NCBI GenBank assembly: GCA_013306675.1
Contig: JABLUY010000009.1
Coordinates: 124,001-188,000 of the forward strand
Direction: 5' to 3'
DNA: 64,000 nucleotides
DNA from: Thraustochytrium sp. TN22
Taxonomy: Eukaryota; Sar; Bigyra; Thraustochytrida; Thraustochytriidae
Shown: in pieces, positions 28,801 to 39,352 of the stretch
Layout of the letters: every line of letters begins with the position of its first letter
Position numbering within the stretch: the first letter of the stretch is position 1
Notes under the pieces: generated by a model
What the model was told of the DNA's origin: nothing
Databases searched by the model: none
The model's input: the letters and a program-made list of their open reading frames with translations, nothing else
Program-made: the position numbers and the translations under genes

Positions 28801-31737
28801 TCAATGGATGGAGACCTCAAAGGGCAGGGCGATGAAGGAGCGCACCGGCTTGCGCACCGTGAGCACCTTGGCGGCCTCGTCGTAGTGAAACTCGAGCGGC
28901 GCGCCGCGCAGCACAATCTGGGTGGGCGCCTTGGTGACACCGAGCAGAACCAGGCGCTCGACGTGCACCGCGGGGGCAAAGCCGCGTCCGCATTCGATAG
29001 CGCCGACAAGGCGCGAGCCGGAGTTGGAGAGCGTAAAGGTCGCCGAGCAGGACTCGCCGTCGCGATAGCCAAAGGTCTCGCCGTCATCGACGTGGAGCGA
29101 GCCGGAGGCCGCACCGGTGGCCGGGTCCACGGCCACGAAGAGCGTGAGCGGATCATCGCGCATGGCTTGCGTGGATCGGCGCACGCGCATTTTGCGCGGG
29201 ACGATGGCGCCGGCGCGCAGAAAAACCGGGATCTTGTCCAGCGGCGCCTCCTCCTCGACGTGCACGCCGCCGGCGAAGAGTGCGTGCGGCGGCTCGAACT
29301 GATACCAGTGCGTACCGCGCGGCAGGTAGACGGACGCGGAGGTGACGCCGGCGTCCGTGACGGGCTTGACGAGGACGTCGTGGCCAATGAGCCACTGGTC
29401 GCCGAGCGCGAAGGTGGCCTCGTCCCGGGGCGCGAGAGACCAGAGCGGGCGCATGACGGGCATGCCGGTTCGCTCGTGTTCGGCGAAGACCGTGTACCAA
29501 AAGGGGAGCAGCGAGTAGCGCGTAGTGATGGCCTTGCGAATGCGTGAGAGCACCTCGGGGCCAAAGAGCCAGGGCTCGCGGCGCTTGGAGTCGATGTGCG
29601 CGTGGCCGCGGAAAAAGGGCTGGAAGGCGGCAGCCTGGTACCAGCGCTGCAGCAACTCCGGCTCCGGATTGCCGAAGAAGCCGCCGACGTCGGCCCCGGC
29701 AAAGGGCAGGCCGGCGACGTTGAGGCTGAGCAGCATGTCGCTGGCGATGCGCAGGTGGCTCCACTCGGCGGCGTTGTCGCCGGTCCAGATGGCGCTGAGG
29801 CGCTGTGAGCCGGCGAAGAAGGAGCGCGAGAGCACAAATGGCCGCAGGTTGGCGCCCTTGTTGCGGCGCGTGACGCCCTGCACGGTGGCGGCGTGATAGT
29901 ACATGCCGTAGAGGTTGTGCCACTCGCGGTGCTCCCAGCCGGCAAGTGAGCGCGCCTCCTTGGTCATGGACACCTCGGGCCCGTTGAAAACGCTGGGCTC
30001 GTTCATGTCGTTCCAAATGTGCAGGTTCTCGGAGCTGCCGACATACTTGTCAAAGTCGAACTGCGTGGCCCACCAGTCGCGCACCTCAGGCGACGTGAAG
30101 TCCAGGTACGAGGAATCGCCGGGCCAGCACCAGCCCTTGAAGTCGGTCTTGCCGTCCTTGTCCTTGACGTAAAAGCCCTTGCGCTCCGCTTCGCGGTGCA
30201 CGTGGTAGTTGCTGTCGCGCTTGATGTGCGGGTCGACAATGGCCACCATCTTGCGGCCAAAGTGCGCGATCTTGGCCTGCATGTCGAGCGGCGTGGGAAA
30301 CTTGTGCTGGTCCCACGTGAAGTAGCGTTTGCCGTCCGTGTGCTCGATGTCGAGCCAGATGACGTCGTACGGCAGGTCGTGCTCCTCGAAGCCGGCGTTT
30401 ACCTCCGCCACGTCTTTCTCGTCACGGTAGTTCCACCGACACTGGTGGTAGCCCAGCGAGAAGAGCGGCGGTAGCGGCGTTGTGCCGGTGATGCTGGCGT
30501 ACTGCTGGAAGACGTCAGAGGGCGTGGGGCCCACCATCACCATGAGGTCCACGACGCCCGACTCGCTCATCCAGTGCAGCAGCTTGTCGCCCGAGGCGGT
30601 CTCGGACGCAACGTCCACAAAGGTCTCGGACGGGTTGTTCCAGAACACGCTCACCGTGCCGGCGGCCGAATGGCCCACGGCGACGGGGATGTGCCCGTAC
30701 AGCGCCATGGGCTCGTCGATCTCGTACTCAAAGACATCCAGGTTGTAGTTGCGGTAGGGCTCCTCGAAGGCCTCGGGCCCGCCGCGCGTCTCGCGCAGCG
30801 AAAAGGGCGCCGCGTGCTCTGGGATGCCGTACACGTGCTTGCAGCCCGCCAGGCTAACGTCGAGGCCCACGGCCGTGGCGCCGTGCGGCTTGCCGTCCGT
30901 GTGACCGCCGAAGGACTCGGGCGCGTCTGGGTCCTCCCCGCCCGCGTTTGCCTCGCCCTCGATCGCGCCGCCCTCGTCCGCCGCCGCATCGAGCGCGTGG
31001 TCCGCGCCGGCCTCGCCGCCGTCCTCATAGATGGGCTTGCCGTCCTCGCCCCAGTCCACGATCTTACGCCCGCTCTCGTGCGCTGCGTCGCCCAGCTGCG
31101 CGTCGCCAGCCGCCACCACGTGCTCGCTGCGCAGATTGCCGTCGTCGCCCGGCCGCCGCTGCTCGAAGCGGAGCAGGCTGGCGCCGTTGATGCGCGCCAC
31201 GGCGCGCCCGGTCTGGGCGTCCTCCACCAGCACGCGCAGCGGCGCCGCCTGCACCACGACGCGCAGCCGTCCGTCCGCGGTTGAGGCCGCGAAGTCCTCG
31301 CTGCCATGGTCCCCGCCATGGTCCCCTTTGCCGCCCAGCGTGAGCGCCACGCCCTCGGCCTTGAGCGTGGCGGCGTCCAGCAGCACGTCCGGCGACTCGT
31401 ACCGCGGTGCCCGGCCCTCCTGCGCCGGCTCGACGAGCCGTAGCCGCAGCACACCGCGCCGGTACGCCTGCAGACTGAGTTCCAGCGGACCGCGGCTGCC
31501 CTTGACGGCCACCTGCGCGCGCACCACGCCGTCGTCCTGCCGCACCGACCCGGGCAGCACGTGGTACTCCTCGTTGTGCGCCTGTCGCTGCCGCCGGCAG
31601 AAACCGGTCTTGCCGCACGTGCGGAACTTGCTCCTGTCCACGCCCTGCGCAAGCGCCACGAGCGCCGCCAGCGCCGCCAGCGCCAGGAGCACCCGCCAAC
31701 GCGCGCAGGGCCGCGGCGTTGACATGGCTGCCGTCAT
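28801..31737 (-). CDS. GANAB: Glucosidase II alpha subunit (GH31)
   Basis: ER-lumen alpha-glucosidase that trims the inner glucoses of N-glycans on glycoproteins in the calnexin cycle; 978 aa, typical for the family. The N-terminus has a signal peptide (hydrophobic core ALAALAALVALAQG, about 18-31), followed by the conserved VDRSKFRTCGKTGFCRRQR stretch of glucosidase II alpha. The GH31 barrel carries DVIWLDIEHTDGKRYFTWD (about 455-475), the nucleophile Asp577 in WNDMNEPSVF, and the acid/base Asp654 in WTGDNAAEW. GADVGGFFGNP and RGHAHIDSKRREPW follow as in eukaryotic homologues. A Glu/Asp/Gly-rich insert lies near 230-290. No KDEL-type end is visible; the enzyme is normally retained by its beta subunit, which is not in this window. 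A second Met is only four residues downstream. Confidence 0.96.
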   Translation of the reverse strand: MTAAMSTPRPCARWRVLLALAALAALVALAQGVDRSKFRTCGKTGFCRRQRQAHNEEYHVLPGSVRQDDGVVRAQVAVKGSRGPLELSLQAYRRGVLRLRLVEPAQEGRAPRYESPDVLLDAATLKAEGVALTLGGKGDHGGDHGSEDFAASTADGRLRVVVQAAPLRVLVEDAQTGRAVARINGASLLRFEQRRPGDDGNLRSEHVVAAGDAQLGDAAHESGRKIVDWGEDGKPIYEDGGEAGADHALDAAADEGGAIEGEANAGGEDPDAPESFGGHTDGKPHGATAVGLDVSLAGCKHVYGIPEHAAPFSLRETRGGPEAFEEPYRNYNLDVFEYEIDEPMALYGHIPVAVGHSAAGTVSVFWNNPSETFVDVASETASGDKLLHWMSESGVVDLMVMVGPTPSDVFQQYASITGTTPLPPLFSLGYHQCRWNYRDEKDVAEVNAGFEEHDLPYDVIWLDIEHTDGKRYFTWDQHKFPTPLDMQAKIAHFGRKMVAIVDPHIKRDSNYHVHREAERKGFYVKDKDGKTDFKGWCWPGDSSYLDFTSPEVRDWWATQFDFDKYVGSSENLHIWNDMNEPSVFNGPEVSMTKEARSLAGWEHREWHNLYGMYYHAATVQGVTRRNKGANLRPFVLSRSFFAGSQRLSAIWTGDNAAEWSHLRIASDMLLSLNVAGLPFAGADVGGFFGNPEPELLQRWYQAAAFQPFFRGHAHIDSKRREPWLFGPEVLSRIRKAITTRYSLLPFWYTVFAEHERTGMPVMRPLWSLAPRDEATFALGDQWLIGHDVLVKPVTDAGVTSASVYLPRGTHWYQFEPPHALFAGGVHVEEEAPLDKIPVFLRAGAIVPRKMRVRRSTQAMRDDPLTLFVAVDPATGAASGSLHVDDGETFGYRDGESCSATFTLSNSGSRLVGAIECGRGFAPAVHVERLVLLGVTKAPTQIVLRGAPLEFHYDEAAKVLTVRKPVRSFIALPFEVSIH

Positions 31738-34700
31738 GACCTGGTCAACCGCACGTACGTCCGGCTCGCCCTGGACGGCGTGCCCGTCTGCGCAACGCTC
31801 GTCGGCGACCGCCGCACCGCGGCCGCGCGCTCGCCGGCGCCCGGCACGTTGGAGTCTGGAGGCGAAGCAAACTTCGCCGAAGATGATCGAGGTTGCCCTG
31901 TTGACGTTGATTCAGGTGTATCCGGAGACTCGTGAACACCATGTAAAGGGTCCAACGACCTGAGACCGTGATGACGTGACACGGTGACCGCCGTGATCGT
32001 CAGCGTCCGTGGCCTTTATCGTGACCTTCACCGTGGCAGCGCCCGGGATCGTGATTTGGACAAGAACCACCGCGATCGAGCATTCAGGCGGTTTTGCCTG
32101 CAACAGTTCAAGTCAAGTCGGCAGCGGCCGGCCCGAGTGGGCACGTACTGTTTCCAAAAAATCATGCACAATCCGGCTAGTAGAAGCATTCCCTCCTCTC
32201 TGACGGTCCGCCGGCGCAGTTCTAAGCACGCGACTTGCAAATGATGTCATGGTCTCTCAGACCCTCTCAGACCACGATTGATACGTGGCGGAGGGATGCA
32301 CGCAACCTTGCAAGAGCGATATCCATGACTTCACCGGTATAGCACGCTCAAAGTCAGTGTGCGTCAATTATAAGGTTCTCGTGGCACGGGTTTCCAGTCG
32401 GCAGCGCCGACCTGAAGACGTCGAGCGCCTCATGCGTGGCGTCCCCGAAGAGGGAGGGTCCAGAGAAGGATGCGTTTGGGCTGGAAAATCCATTGGATGC
32501 CGCCTGCGGAGGTGCGCGACCGCTCTGGCCGACTTGAAGATGTCCTCTGCGAGAGCATTCCGGTCATGGAGGTCGTGTGCTAGTCCGCGTCATGGCTCGG
32601 TTCTCGAGCGTACGTGAGTCGACATGTTCGTCGTTCACGTTCTTTGCCGGCACGAGCTCTATGTGGGGCTGCTGTGGCGTGCCATGAGTCATCGACGTCT
32701 ATGAGTCGAGTGTCGCGGAATAGCCTTGGCGGAAAGGCTGTCTTGTGTGCCAGCGCAAACGCGAGCACAAGCATGAGAACGATGACCGCGTATTGGGAGG
32801 ATGGCGGCTAGTCAATCACGTCGACGAGGGCCAAGAGCCCACGGTCGAGATGAGACCCGCCGGCAGCCTGTTGTAAGCACGCTCGCGCTGAGGTCACACA
32901 CATCGGTAAGTTCTTAGACGACCTCGACCGGCGCGGGCGGAGCGAGAAGAACAGCTGCGGCGCGGGATCCTGGTAGTCAACGATCAAAATGTTTGACAAC
33001 ATGGATCTAGGACAAGAGTTCAAGATCAACGCATGGCGCGGAGTCCAAGACGCCGCAGCCAGCTCGCCGAGCGAGCAATGCCAGACCGCGAGCAGATCTG
33101 AATCGCCGGAGAGCGAGGATCACAGCAAGCGAGAAGGCAGTAGAGCGACAAGCAGCAGCGTTCGCTCAACCACAACCTTTTCGCCCCGACCTCTCGTTCC
33201 ACCTCGGTGGACGAGGGGCGGGGCTCTTTTTCGTTTGTTAGAAGGCCACCAAGTATCTCTCCTACCCATAACTCTCATAACCGCGTGAGCAACCGGCAGC
33301 AACCGCAGCAACCACGAGCGTACACGAAAATGCGCAACAGGACGGGCACCGGCGCTGCTCGCGCAGTGCACTCAAATTTGATCCGTGCCTGACAAGGGCG
33401 CGCGCTCGCGAAATGGCGCGAGCAGAGGTAAACCTTAGTGCCGGGGTGGCGGGCCTCGCCGCTGTGGTGGCTGCCAGCCTGCTTCCGCAAGCGTGCTGGC
33501 AACAGGCTAGGCTCAGCCAGAGCGGTGCCAGCCGCCAACGAGTGGGCTGGCCACGCCAGGGTCGGTGGCGGCTGGCACGGAACGTCCGGCGAGCCTCGGA
33601 GGCGCCAGGCGGATTTCGTAGGCGCCAGGCGGATTTCTGTGGCTTAAAGACCAGTAGCTTGCAGCCAGTGGCCTGTGTGGTTGGCAACATTCGCCGCAAT
33701 CTCGGCGTCAGGCTCGGCGTCGTGACTACAACAGTCTGCCGCAGCCTCACGCCTCAATTTGATGCTCTCTACCACAGCAGCCATGCAACAACAGCCAGTA
33801 GCCATCGACCACGGAGAGGCCAGCAGCGTCCAGCACCTTGAGCCGTGCGCCGCGTGCGCCCGGCGCTCCAACATTCCCGGGACAATCCTCCGAGCTCCGC
33901 CGTGCGAGCTCTTTGCCGCTTGGCCTACTACTGGCAGCCGCGCAGGTCAGCAGACGTGTTACTCCTTCCAGCTTCTTGAGGCGCACCTGGGCCGGCGGCG
34001 GCGACGTCCTGCTCTGGCGCCTGGCTACCACAGGCTCGCTTTGCCACCACAGGCCATTCACCCTCCTCGAATGCCATGGCACGCGACCACTGCACGGCGC
34101 GGATCCGGACCGTCCTCCGCCGCCCGTTGCAGTGCTGCGTGCCTCCGAGTCCGGCACTGGCAGGGCGAAGGTGTCCAGGTGCGCCTCACGCCGCCGCCCC
34201 GCCGTCGCCGACCAGGTCGCGCCAGCCGCCACCGGCGAGAGGGCGGCCGCCAGGCTCCAGCTGACCGAGGCTCCGAGTCTGGCCTCCTCAATCACAGTGA
34301 GAGAGAGGCAGGGCACGAGAGCGCAGAGCCCGCCGACCAGGACTCGGAGGCGGAGGCCACATGCCAACAACTGGACGACTGACCCTTCTGTGTCACTCAT
34401 CATCACTCACTCAACTTCGCTTACTTCAAGGCGGCCCCGGGCCAGCAGCCGCCTGAGGCAGCTCCGCCGACTTGGCAGCTGCTCGTAGCTGCGCGCCGCC
34501 GCCATCCGACGTCGCAGACGGTCGCCGCCAGCTCCGCCGCCGCCAGCCGCCGCCAGCGCCCGCCGTGGCTTGAGTCTGGCCGCGGCCAGCTAGCTACCTG
34601 CGGCGGCGCTCTCCGCCTGCGGACATGGCCTTCTACACAGCGTTAAGATGCCCCACCGTGGCCCGCACTAGACGCGCTTTCCACAAAGCACGCCCACAGC

Positions 34701-35826
34701 CGGGGCACCGAGCGCTCGCGTCCCCTCCCGCGCAGCCCTGAGGTGGGCCACAGACGCCACAGTTGAGGCTCTAGGTGCTGTATCCCACGCTGCCCCCCGA
34801 AGCGGTGTTGGGGCCGCGGCGCCGGGTCCCGCGCCCGGTCGAACGCACCCCGGGGCGCGGGGACGGGGTGTGTATGGGGCAGCGTGCGAGTGCCAGGCGA
34901 GTGATTCGCGAGGCCAAAGCTGCGACGGGGACGCGGCCCCCGCCGGGCGCGCGGCGCCGGGATGCCGCGCGCGCGTCGCGCTTGGCAGGGGCGGGCTGCG
35001 CGCGCAGCGCGCTCGCGCGCGCGGCGGCGCGCGGCCGCGCGCGCGCAGCTGCAGGCGGCGGCGGCGGCGCCGGCGCGGCCGCGCGCGGCCGCCGCCGCGC
35101 GCAGGCGCGCGCCCCGGCGCGCGCGGGCCCCGCGCGCGCCGCCCCGGCGCGCATCGGGAGCCGGCAGCTCCGCCGCGGCACTCACCATCTGCAGCAGCGC
35201 ACAGCAGCAGCGGCCGCAGCAAACACGCTTCGCGCGGCGCGAAGGCGCGAAGCGGCGCGCGGCGCGCGGCGGGCGGGCGCGCGCGGGCGGGCGGCGGCGG
35301 CGCGCGGCGCGGCGAGGAGCGGCGGGCAGCGGCGGCGGCGCGCGCGCGGGCGCGGCGAGGGGCGGCGGCCGCGGCGGGCGCCGCTCCGAGGCGAGGCGAG
35401 GCGAGGCGAGGCGGGGCGCTCGCGGCGCTGCCGCTGTGCGCGCAGGCGGGCGAGGCGCGGCGCGCGCGAGGAGAGGCGCGCGAGGGGGCAGGCGCGCGCG
35501 CGCGCGCGAGGCGGCGCGCGGGGGAGAGGCGCAGGCGGAGGGCGCAGGCGCGAAGAGGGGCGGCGGAGGCAGGCGCCGCGGCGCGCGCGCGCCGGAGCGG
35601 CGCCGAAAGGGTCGGAGGCCGCTGCACAGGCGCGCCGGGCGCGCCGGAGGTGGAGACGGTGGTGGGGCAGACTCCGCGAGCCGTGCGCGGCGGGCGCGGC
35701 GAGAAGAGGGCCAGGCAGCGGCGGGAGGAGGGCAAGGGGGAGCGCAAGACGAGGCGCAAGGCGCAGGACGGCGAGCCCGCCGGGTCTCCGCGGCGCAAGC
35801 GCGCCGCGGGGACTGGGCGGGCCGCT
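31738..35826. other. Gene-poor region of about 4 kb
   Basis: No gene is supported. GC content falls between 31.9 and 33.4 kb. Small open frames here, including frames of about 216-219 codons on both strands near 33.7-34.5 kb, lack recognisable domains and are Ser/Arg/Ala-rich, as expected of GC-driven chance frames. A short direct repeat (aggcgccaggcggattt, twice) lies at 33598-33635. From 34.9 to 35.8 kb the DNA is extremely GC-rich with CGCG and GGCG runs, including GCGAG pentamers at 35390-35412, probably the upstream region of the RING gene. The long open frame through it is taken as non-coding. Confidence 0.6.
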
Positions 35827-35925
35827 ATGGATGGAGGCTCCGGGGGTGCCAGTGCTGGTGCTGGCCCCATGACGAGCTCGGCGAGCCGCGGCGAGGATGG
35901 CGCCCTTCCTGAGGCTGCCCAGCAC

Positions 35926-35960
<35 letters not shown>

Positions 35961-37119
35961 AGCGCAACTACAAAAGGATGTGGAGGAAGGTGTTGCCAAG
36001 TCGGTCGATCCGGAGCAGCAGGGGGAATCAGTGGCGGGTACTGGCGCTGTTGCGAGCACCGCTGAGCGGAGTCGCTCCTGGAGCCGCCGTGGCATGGGCA
36101 GCGACGAGGATGTCCTGTGCAGCATCTGCCTCAGGAACCGGACAGACGCGGTCGAGGTGTGCCAGACGGCATGCGGACACTTCTTTTGCCGCGGGTGCGT
36201 GGAGGAGGCGCTGGACCGCGGGCTTGGGTGCTGCCCCATGTGCAGGGCGCCCCTGAACAGATTCAATGTTCTGGTGCAGCGCACGGCCGAGCCGCTTGCG
36301 CGGCCCGACGTGGACAGCATCTGGGGCACGCACTTTGTGCAGAGCGACCCGCGCCTCAGCGTGGAAGGCCTGGCCAGCTACCACTTCGCGGAGGATGGCT
36401 CGAAAGCCTGGATTGCCTACGACCCGGCTGTCATCCCGGACAACTGGCGCCTGGACAACGGCCTCAAGCCGCCGGCGGCCAAGTACTTTGAAGACTTCAC
36501 CTACGAGGCGGACAAGCGCATCTTCACAGGCGCGATCCACTGGGCGCCCACGGCGTTTTGCGGCCACGCCAAGTGGCTGTACCGCATGGAGTTCGACGAA
36601 GCGCTGCAGACCATTGCGCACGGGTCTGTGCGCGCCTATTTGCCGGACGGCAGCCTGGCCAGCGAGCTCTTCTTTGGCCGCGACCTCATCTACCGCCGTG
36701 TGCGCCAGCACCTGCGCGGCGCCACCTTCGTGCAGATGACCGTGCTTGCCTCCATGCTGGCCAATAAGGCCGTCATGGTCGGCAAGGCGTCCTACCACTT
36801 CACTGGCGACAAAGCCTGGATCTCCTACACCACCGCGCCCGACGCCTGGAAGCTCGACTCGGGCGAGCGTCTGCCCGCCAAGAAGTTCTTCCAAGACACA
36901 TCCTACGACCCTGACACCCGCACCTTTCGCGGCACGATTGATTGGGCCTCGACGCCCATCTCAAACGCTGTTCGCTGGGAGTATGTCATGGTTTTCGACG
37001 TCACTTTCAGCCGCATTGTGGACGGCACTGTCCGCACCGTCTTCACCGACGGCACCGACCAGGTCAAGCGTTTCGGCGAGGACATGATCTACGTGCTGCA
37101 CGAGGACGCCGTCTGCTGA
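35827..37119 (+). CDS. RING-finger protein with a duplicated uncharacterised domain
   Basis: 430-aa probable E3 ubiquitin ligase. The ATG at 35827 begins a Gly/Ser/Gln-rich disordered segment with a polyglutamine run (CAG repeat at 35931-35960). A C3HC4 RING follows at about 97-143 (CSICLRNRT, CGHFFCRGCVEEA, CCPMCRAPL). Then two tandem copies of an approximately 125-residue domain that I cannot name occupy about 170-295 and 300-428. Matching segments are ASYHFAEDGSKAWIAYDP and ASYHFTGDKAWISYTT; PDNWRLDNGLKPPAAKYFED and PDAWKLDSGERLPAKKFFQD; RIFTGAIHWAP and RTFRGTIDWAS; FFGRDLIY and RFGEDMIY. The repeats probably bind a substrate or ligand. The stop codon is the first TGA of the GCTGA repeat that follows. 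Confidence 0.82.
35931..35960. repeat. (CAG)n repeat encoding polyglutamine
   Basis: About ten CAG triplets within the RING gene, preceded by CACCAG units (His-Gln). Confidence 0.9.
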
Positions 37120-37180
37120 GCTGAGCTGAGCTGAGCTGAGCTGAGCCGAGCTGAGCTGAGCTGAGCTGAGCTGAGCTGAC
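37114..37180. repeat. (GCTGA)n minisatellite at the RING gene stop codon
   Basis: Thirteen GCTGA units with one GCCGA variant. The first contains the stop codon of the RING gene. As the unit is five bases long, TGA appears in all three forward frames. Confidence 0.95.
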
Positions 37181-37939
37181 AAAAATGGTCATCGCGCCAC
37201 CATGGTGAAGCTGCTGCGAAGCTGATGCGCCACATGCACAGAGCTGCGACCTTCACATCCTACAGCGCTTCCGGGCCGCAGAGAGAGAACCTCTGCGGTA
37301 CCGGCGTGCCTAGGACTGCGCAGCACCTGGCTGTCTCAAAGGGAGAGCCCAGATCTATCAAGAGGCCGTGGCGTCGGCCGGCCCTGGACGAATCTAAATT
37401 TCGCTGTGTTGTAATTTCATTTTCCTCCTACTTTACACAAGGTTCCCCCGTCCGCAAGCATGTCCGGCTGATCCGTCGACCATGGCGCTCTGTCAGCAAC
37501 CGGCTGATCCCTGCGGCCGCTTGATCCCCCCACTGTCAAAAATTCTAAAAAATCTGTCTACCTGTGGTGCCCCCCTTCCCTCTCGCAATCCAAAGCCGCG
37601 CCTTCCGATGATTGCCATCACCATCACCACCGACGACTAGTAGGCTAGCTCTAGCACAGCGCAGCTCCATGCCTCATTCCCCCGCGCCCGCCAGCGTTTG
37701 CTTCCTTGGCCAGCCCGAGTCCGAGCCCTGCTTCATGAGATAGCTCGCCTGTGCTTGGGGGCAGTGTGCGGCAGTGTCCTGCAGAGCCCATGCCGCCTCG
37801 CTCGGCCGCGCACGGCGTCCGCGCGCACACCTGCGCACACCCTGCCATCCCTGAAAAAGAAGCCAACTTTAGGCAGGCCAGCGTGCACCTCTCCGGCTTC
37901 GACAGCAGACGGCGAAGCAGCGGCGGCGGCGGCGCGCGC

Positions 37940-37973
<34 letters not shown>

Positions 37974-38167
37974 GGCGGCGGGCGCGCGCGCGGCGGGCGG
38001 GCGGGCCAGCGCGGCGGGCAGGGCGGCCGGGCGGCCGGGGCGGCGCGGCGCGGCGCGGCGCGCGGCGGCGGGCCGGCGGCGAACGCGGGCAACGGCCGCG
38101 GCGGGCCGGCAGCGGGCGCGCGAAGGGCGGGCGGGCGGCGCACGCACGCGCGGGCGGTCGAGGCAGG
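37181..38167. other. Intergenic region upstream of PP2A
   Basis: No gene supported. 37.2-37.6 kb is of mixed composition with no repeat seen; 37.9-38.16 kb is a very GC-rich (GGCG)n-like stretch that reads as polyalanine/polyarginine and is probably the promoter and leader of the PP2A gene. Confidence 0.6.
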
Positions 38168-39079
38168 ATGGATACGCTGGACGGATGGATCGAGCGGCTG
38201 ATGAACTGCGAGGCGCTGTCGGAGAATGAGGTCAAGACGCTGACGACCAAGGCGCGAGAGGTGCTCATGGAGGAGTCCAACGTGCAGGCCGTGAGCGCGC
38301 CCGTGACGGTGTGCGGCGACGTGCACGGGCAGTTCTACGATCTCATGGAGCTCTTCCGCATCGGTGGCAAGACGCCCGATACCAACTACTTGTTTCTGGG
38401 CGACTACGTGGACCGCGGCTACTACAGCGTGGAGGTGGTCTCACTACTGGTTTGCCTCAAGGTGCGCTTCCCGCAGCGCGTCTTTATCCTGCGCGGCAAC
38501 CACGAGTCGCGCCAGATCACGCAGGTCTACGGCTTTTACGACGAGTGCCTGCGCAAGTACGGTAACGCCAACGTCTGGAAGGACTTTACCGACCTCTTCG
38601 ACTACCTGCCGCTCACCGCGCTCATCAACGAGCAGGTCTTCGGGCTGCACGGCGGCCTCAGCCCGTCCATCGACTTCCTCGACAACATCCGCGCGCTCGA
38701 CCGCGTGCAGGAGGTGCCGCACGAGGGCCCCATGTGTGACCTCCTCTGGTCCGATCCCGACGACCGCAGTGGCTGGGGTATTTCGCCGCGCGGCGCCGGC
38801 TACACCTTTGGCAGGGACGTCTCGCAGTCCTTCGCGCACAATAACGGCCTCGTGCTCATCACGCGCGCGCACCAGCTCGTCATGGATGGCTACAACTGGT
38901 CCCACGAGAAGCACGTCGTCACCATCTTCTCTGCACCTAATTACTGCTACCGCTGTGGCAACGAGGCCGCCATCCTCGAGGTCGACGAGCAGCTCAACTA
39001 CAACTTCCTCACCTTTCAGCCCGCGCCGCGCCGCGGCGAGCCCCACGTCACCCGGAGGACGCCTTCCTTTCTCCTCTGA
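38168..39079 (+). CDS. Protein phosphatase 2A catalytic subunit
   Basis: PP2A catalytic subunit, a metal-dependent Ser/Thr phosphatase that works with scaffold A and regulatory B subunits; 303 aa (human 309). The ATG at 38168 gives the family start [19 protein letters not shown]. The metal and active-site motifs are intact: [14 protein letters not shown] (about 50), [10 protein letters not shown] (about 78) and [15 protein letters not shown] (about 108). [32 protein letters not shown] and [15 protein letters not shown] follow as in PP2A rather than PP4 or PP6. The C-terminus is TPSFLL instead of TPDYFL: the final Leu that is carboxyl-methylated is kept, but the Tyr (human Tyr307) is Phe/absent. 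Single exon. Confidence 0.97.
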   Translation: MDTLDGWIERLMNCEALSENEVKTLTTKAREVLMEESNVQAVSAPVTVCGDVHGQFYDLMELFRIGGKTPDTNYLFLGDYVDRGYYSVEVVSLLVCLKVRFPQRVFILRGNHESRQITQVYGFYDECLRKYGNANVWKDFTDLFDYLPLTALINEQVFGLHGGLSPSIDFLDNIRALDRVQEVPHEGPMCDLLWSDPDDRSGWGISPRGAGYTFGRDVSQSFAHNNGLVLITRAHQLVMDGYNWSHEKHVVTIFSAPNYCYRCGNEAAILEVDEQLNYNFLTFQPAPRRGEPHVTRRTPSFLL

Positions 39080-39352
39080 TGTGATTTGCCGTCCTCTTGC
39101 TCTCTCGCTCTCCCGTGCGTGTTTGTCTGTGTGTCGCCTGTGCTTCTCACAACTCCTGCTCCCTTTTTCACCCCATGTAGCTCCCGAGCCGCGCACCTGC
39201 CACCTGGCCCGCAGCTCGCCCATAGCCCTTATTCACTCAGCCTACGATGCTTTGTTGACGTTTGGATTCCTTTCCTTGCAATGACTCGGACGGTTGGTTG
39301 ACCAGGGATGCAGCCACGCAATGCAATGCAAACAAGTAACACAGACAATCGA

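Noticed and set aside
27942-29945. 667-codon minus-strand frame overlapping adenylate kinase and glucosidase II
   Set aside because: It crosses two confident genes in the wrong frame and is Ser/Pro/Arg low-complexity.
33747-34488. Paired frames of 219 and 216 codons on opposite strands
   Set aside because: No recognisable domain, Ser/Arg/Ala bias, and mutually antisense; not enough to call a gene.
34870-35826. In-frame extension upstream of the RING gene ATG
   Set aside because: Almost pure Ala/Arg/Gly from CGCG-rich DNA; start placed at 35827 where normal composition begins.
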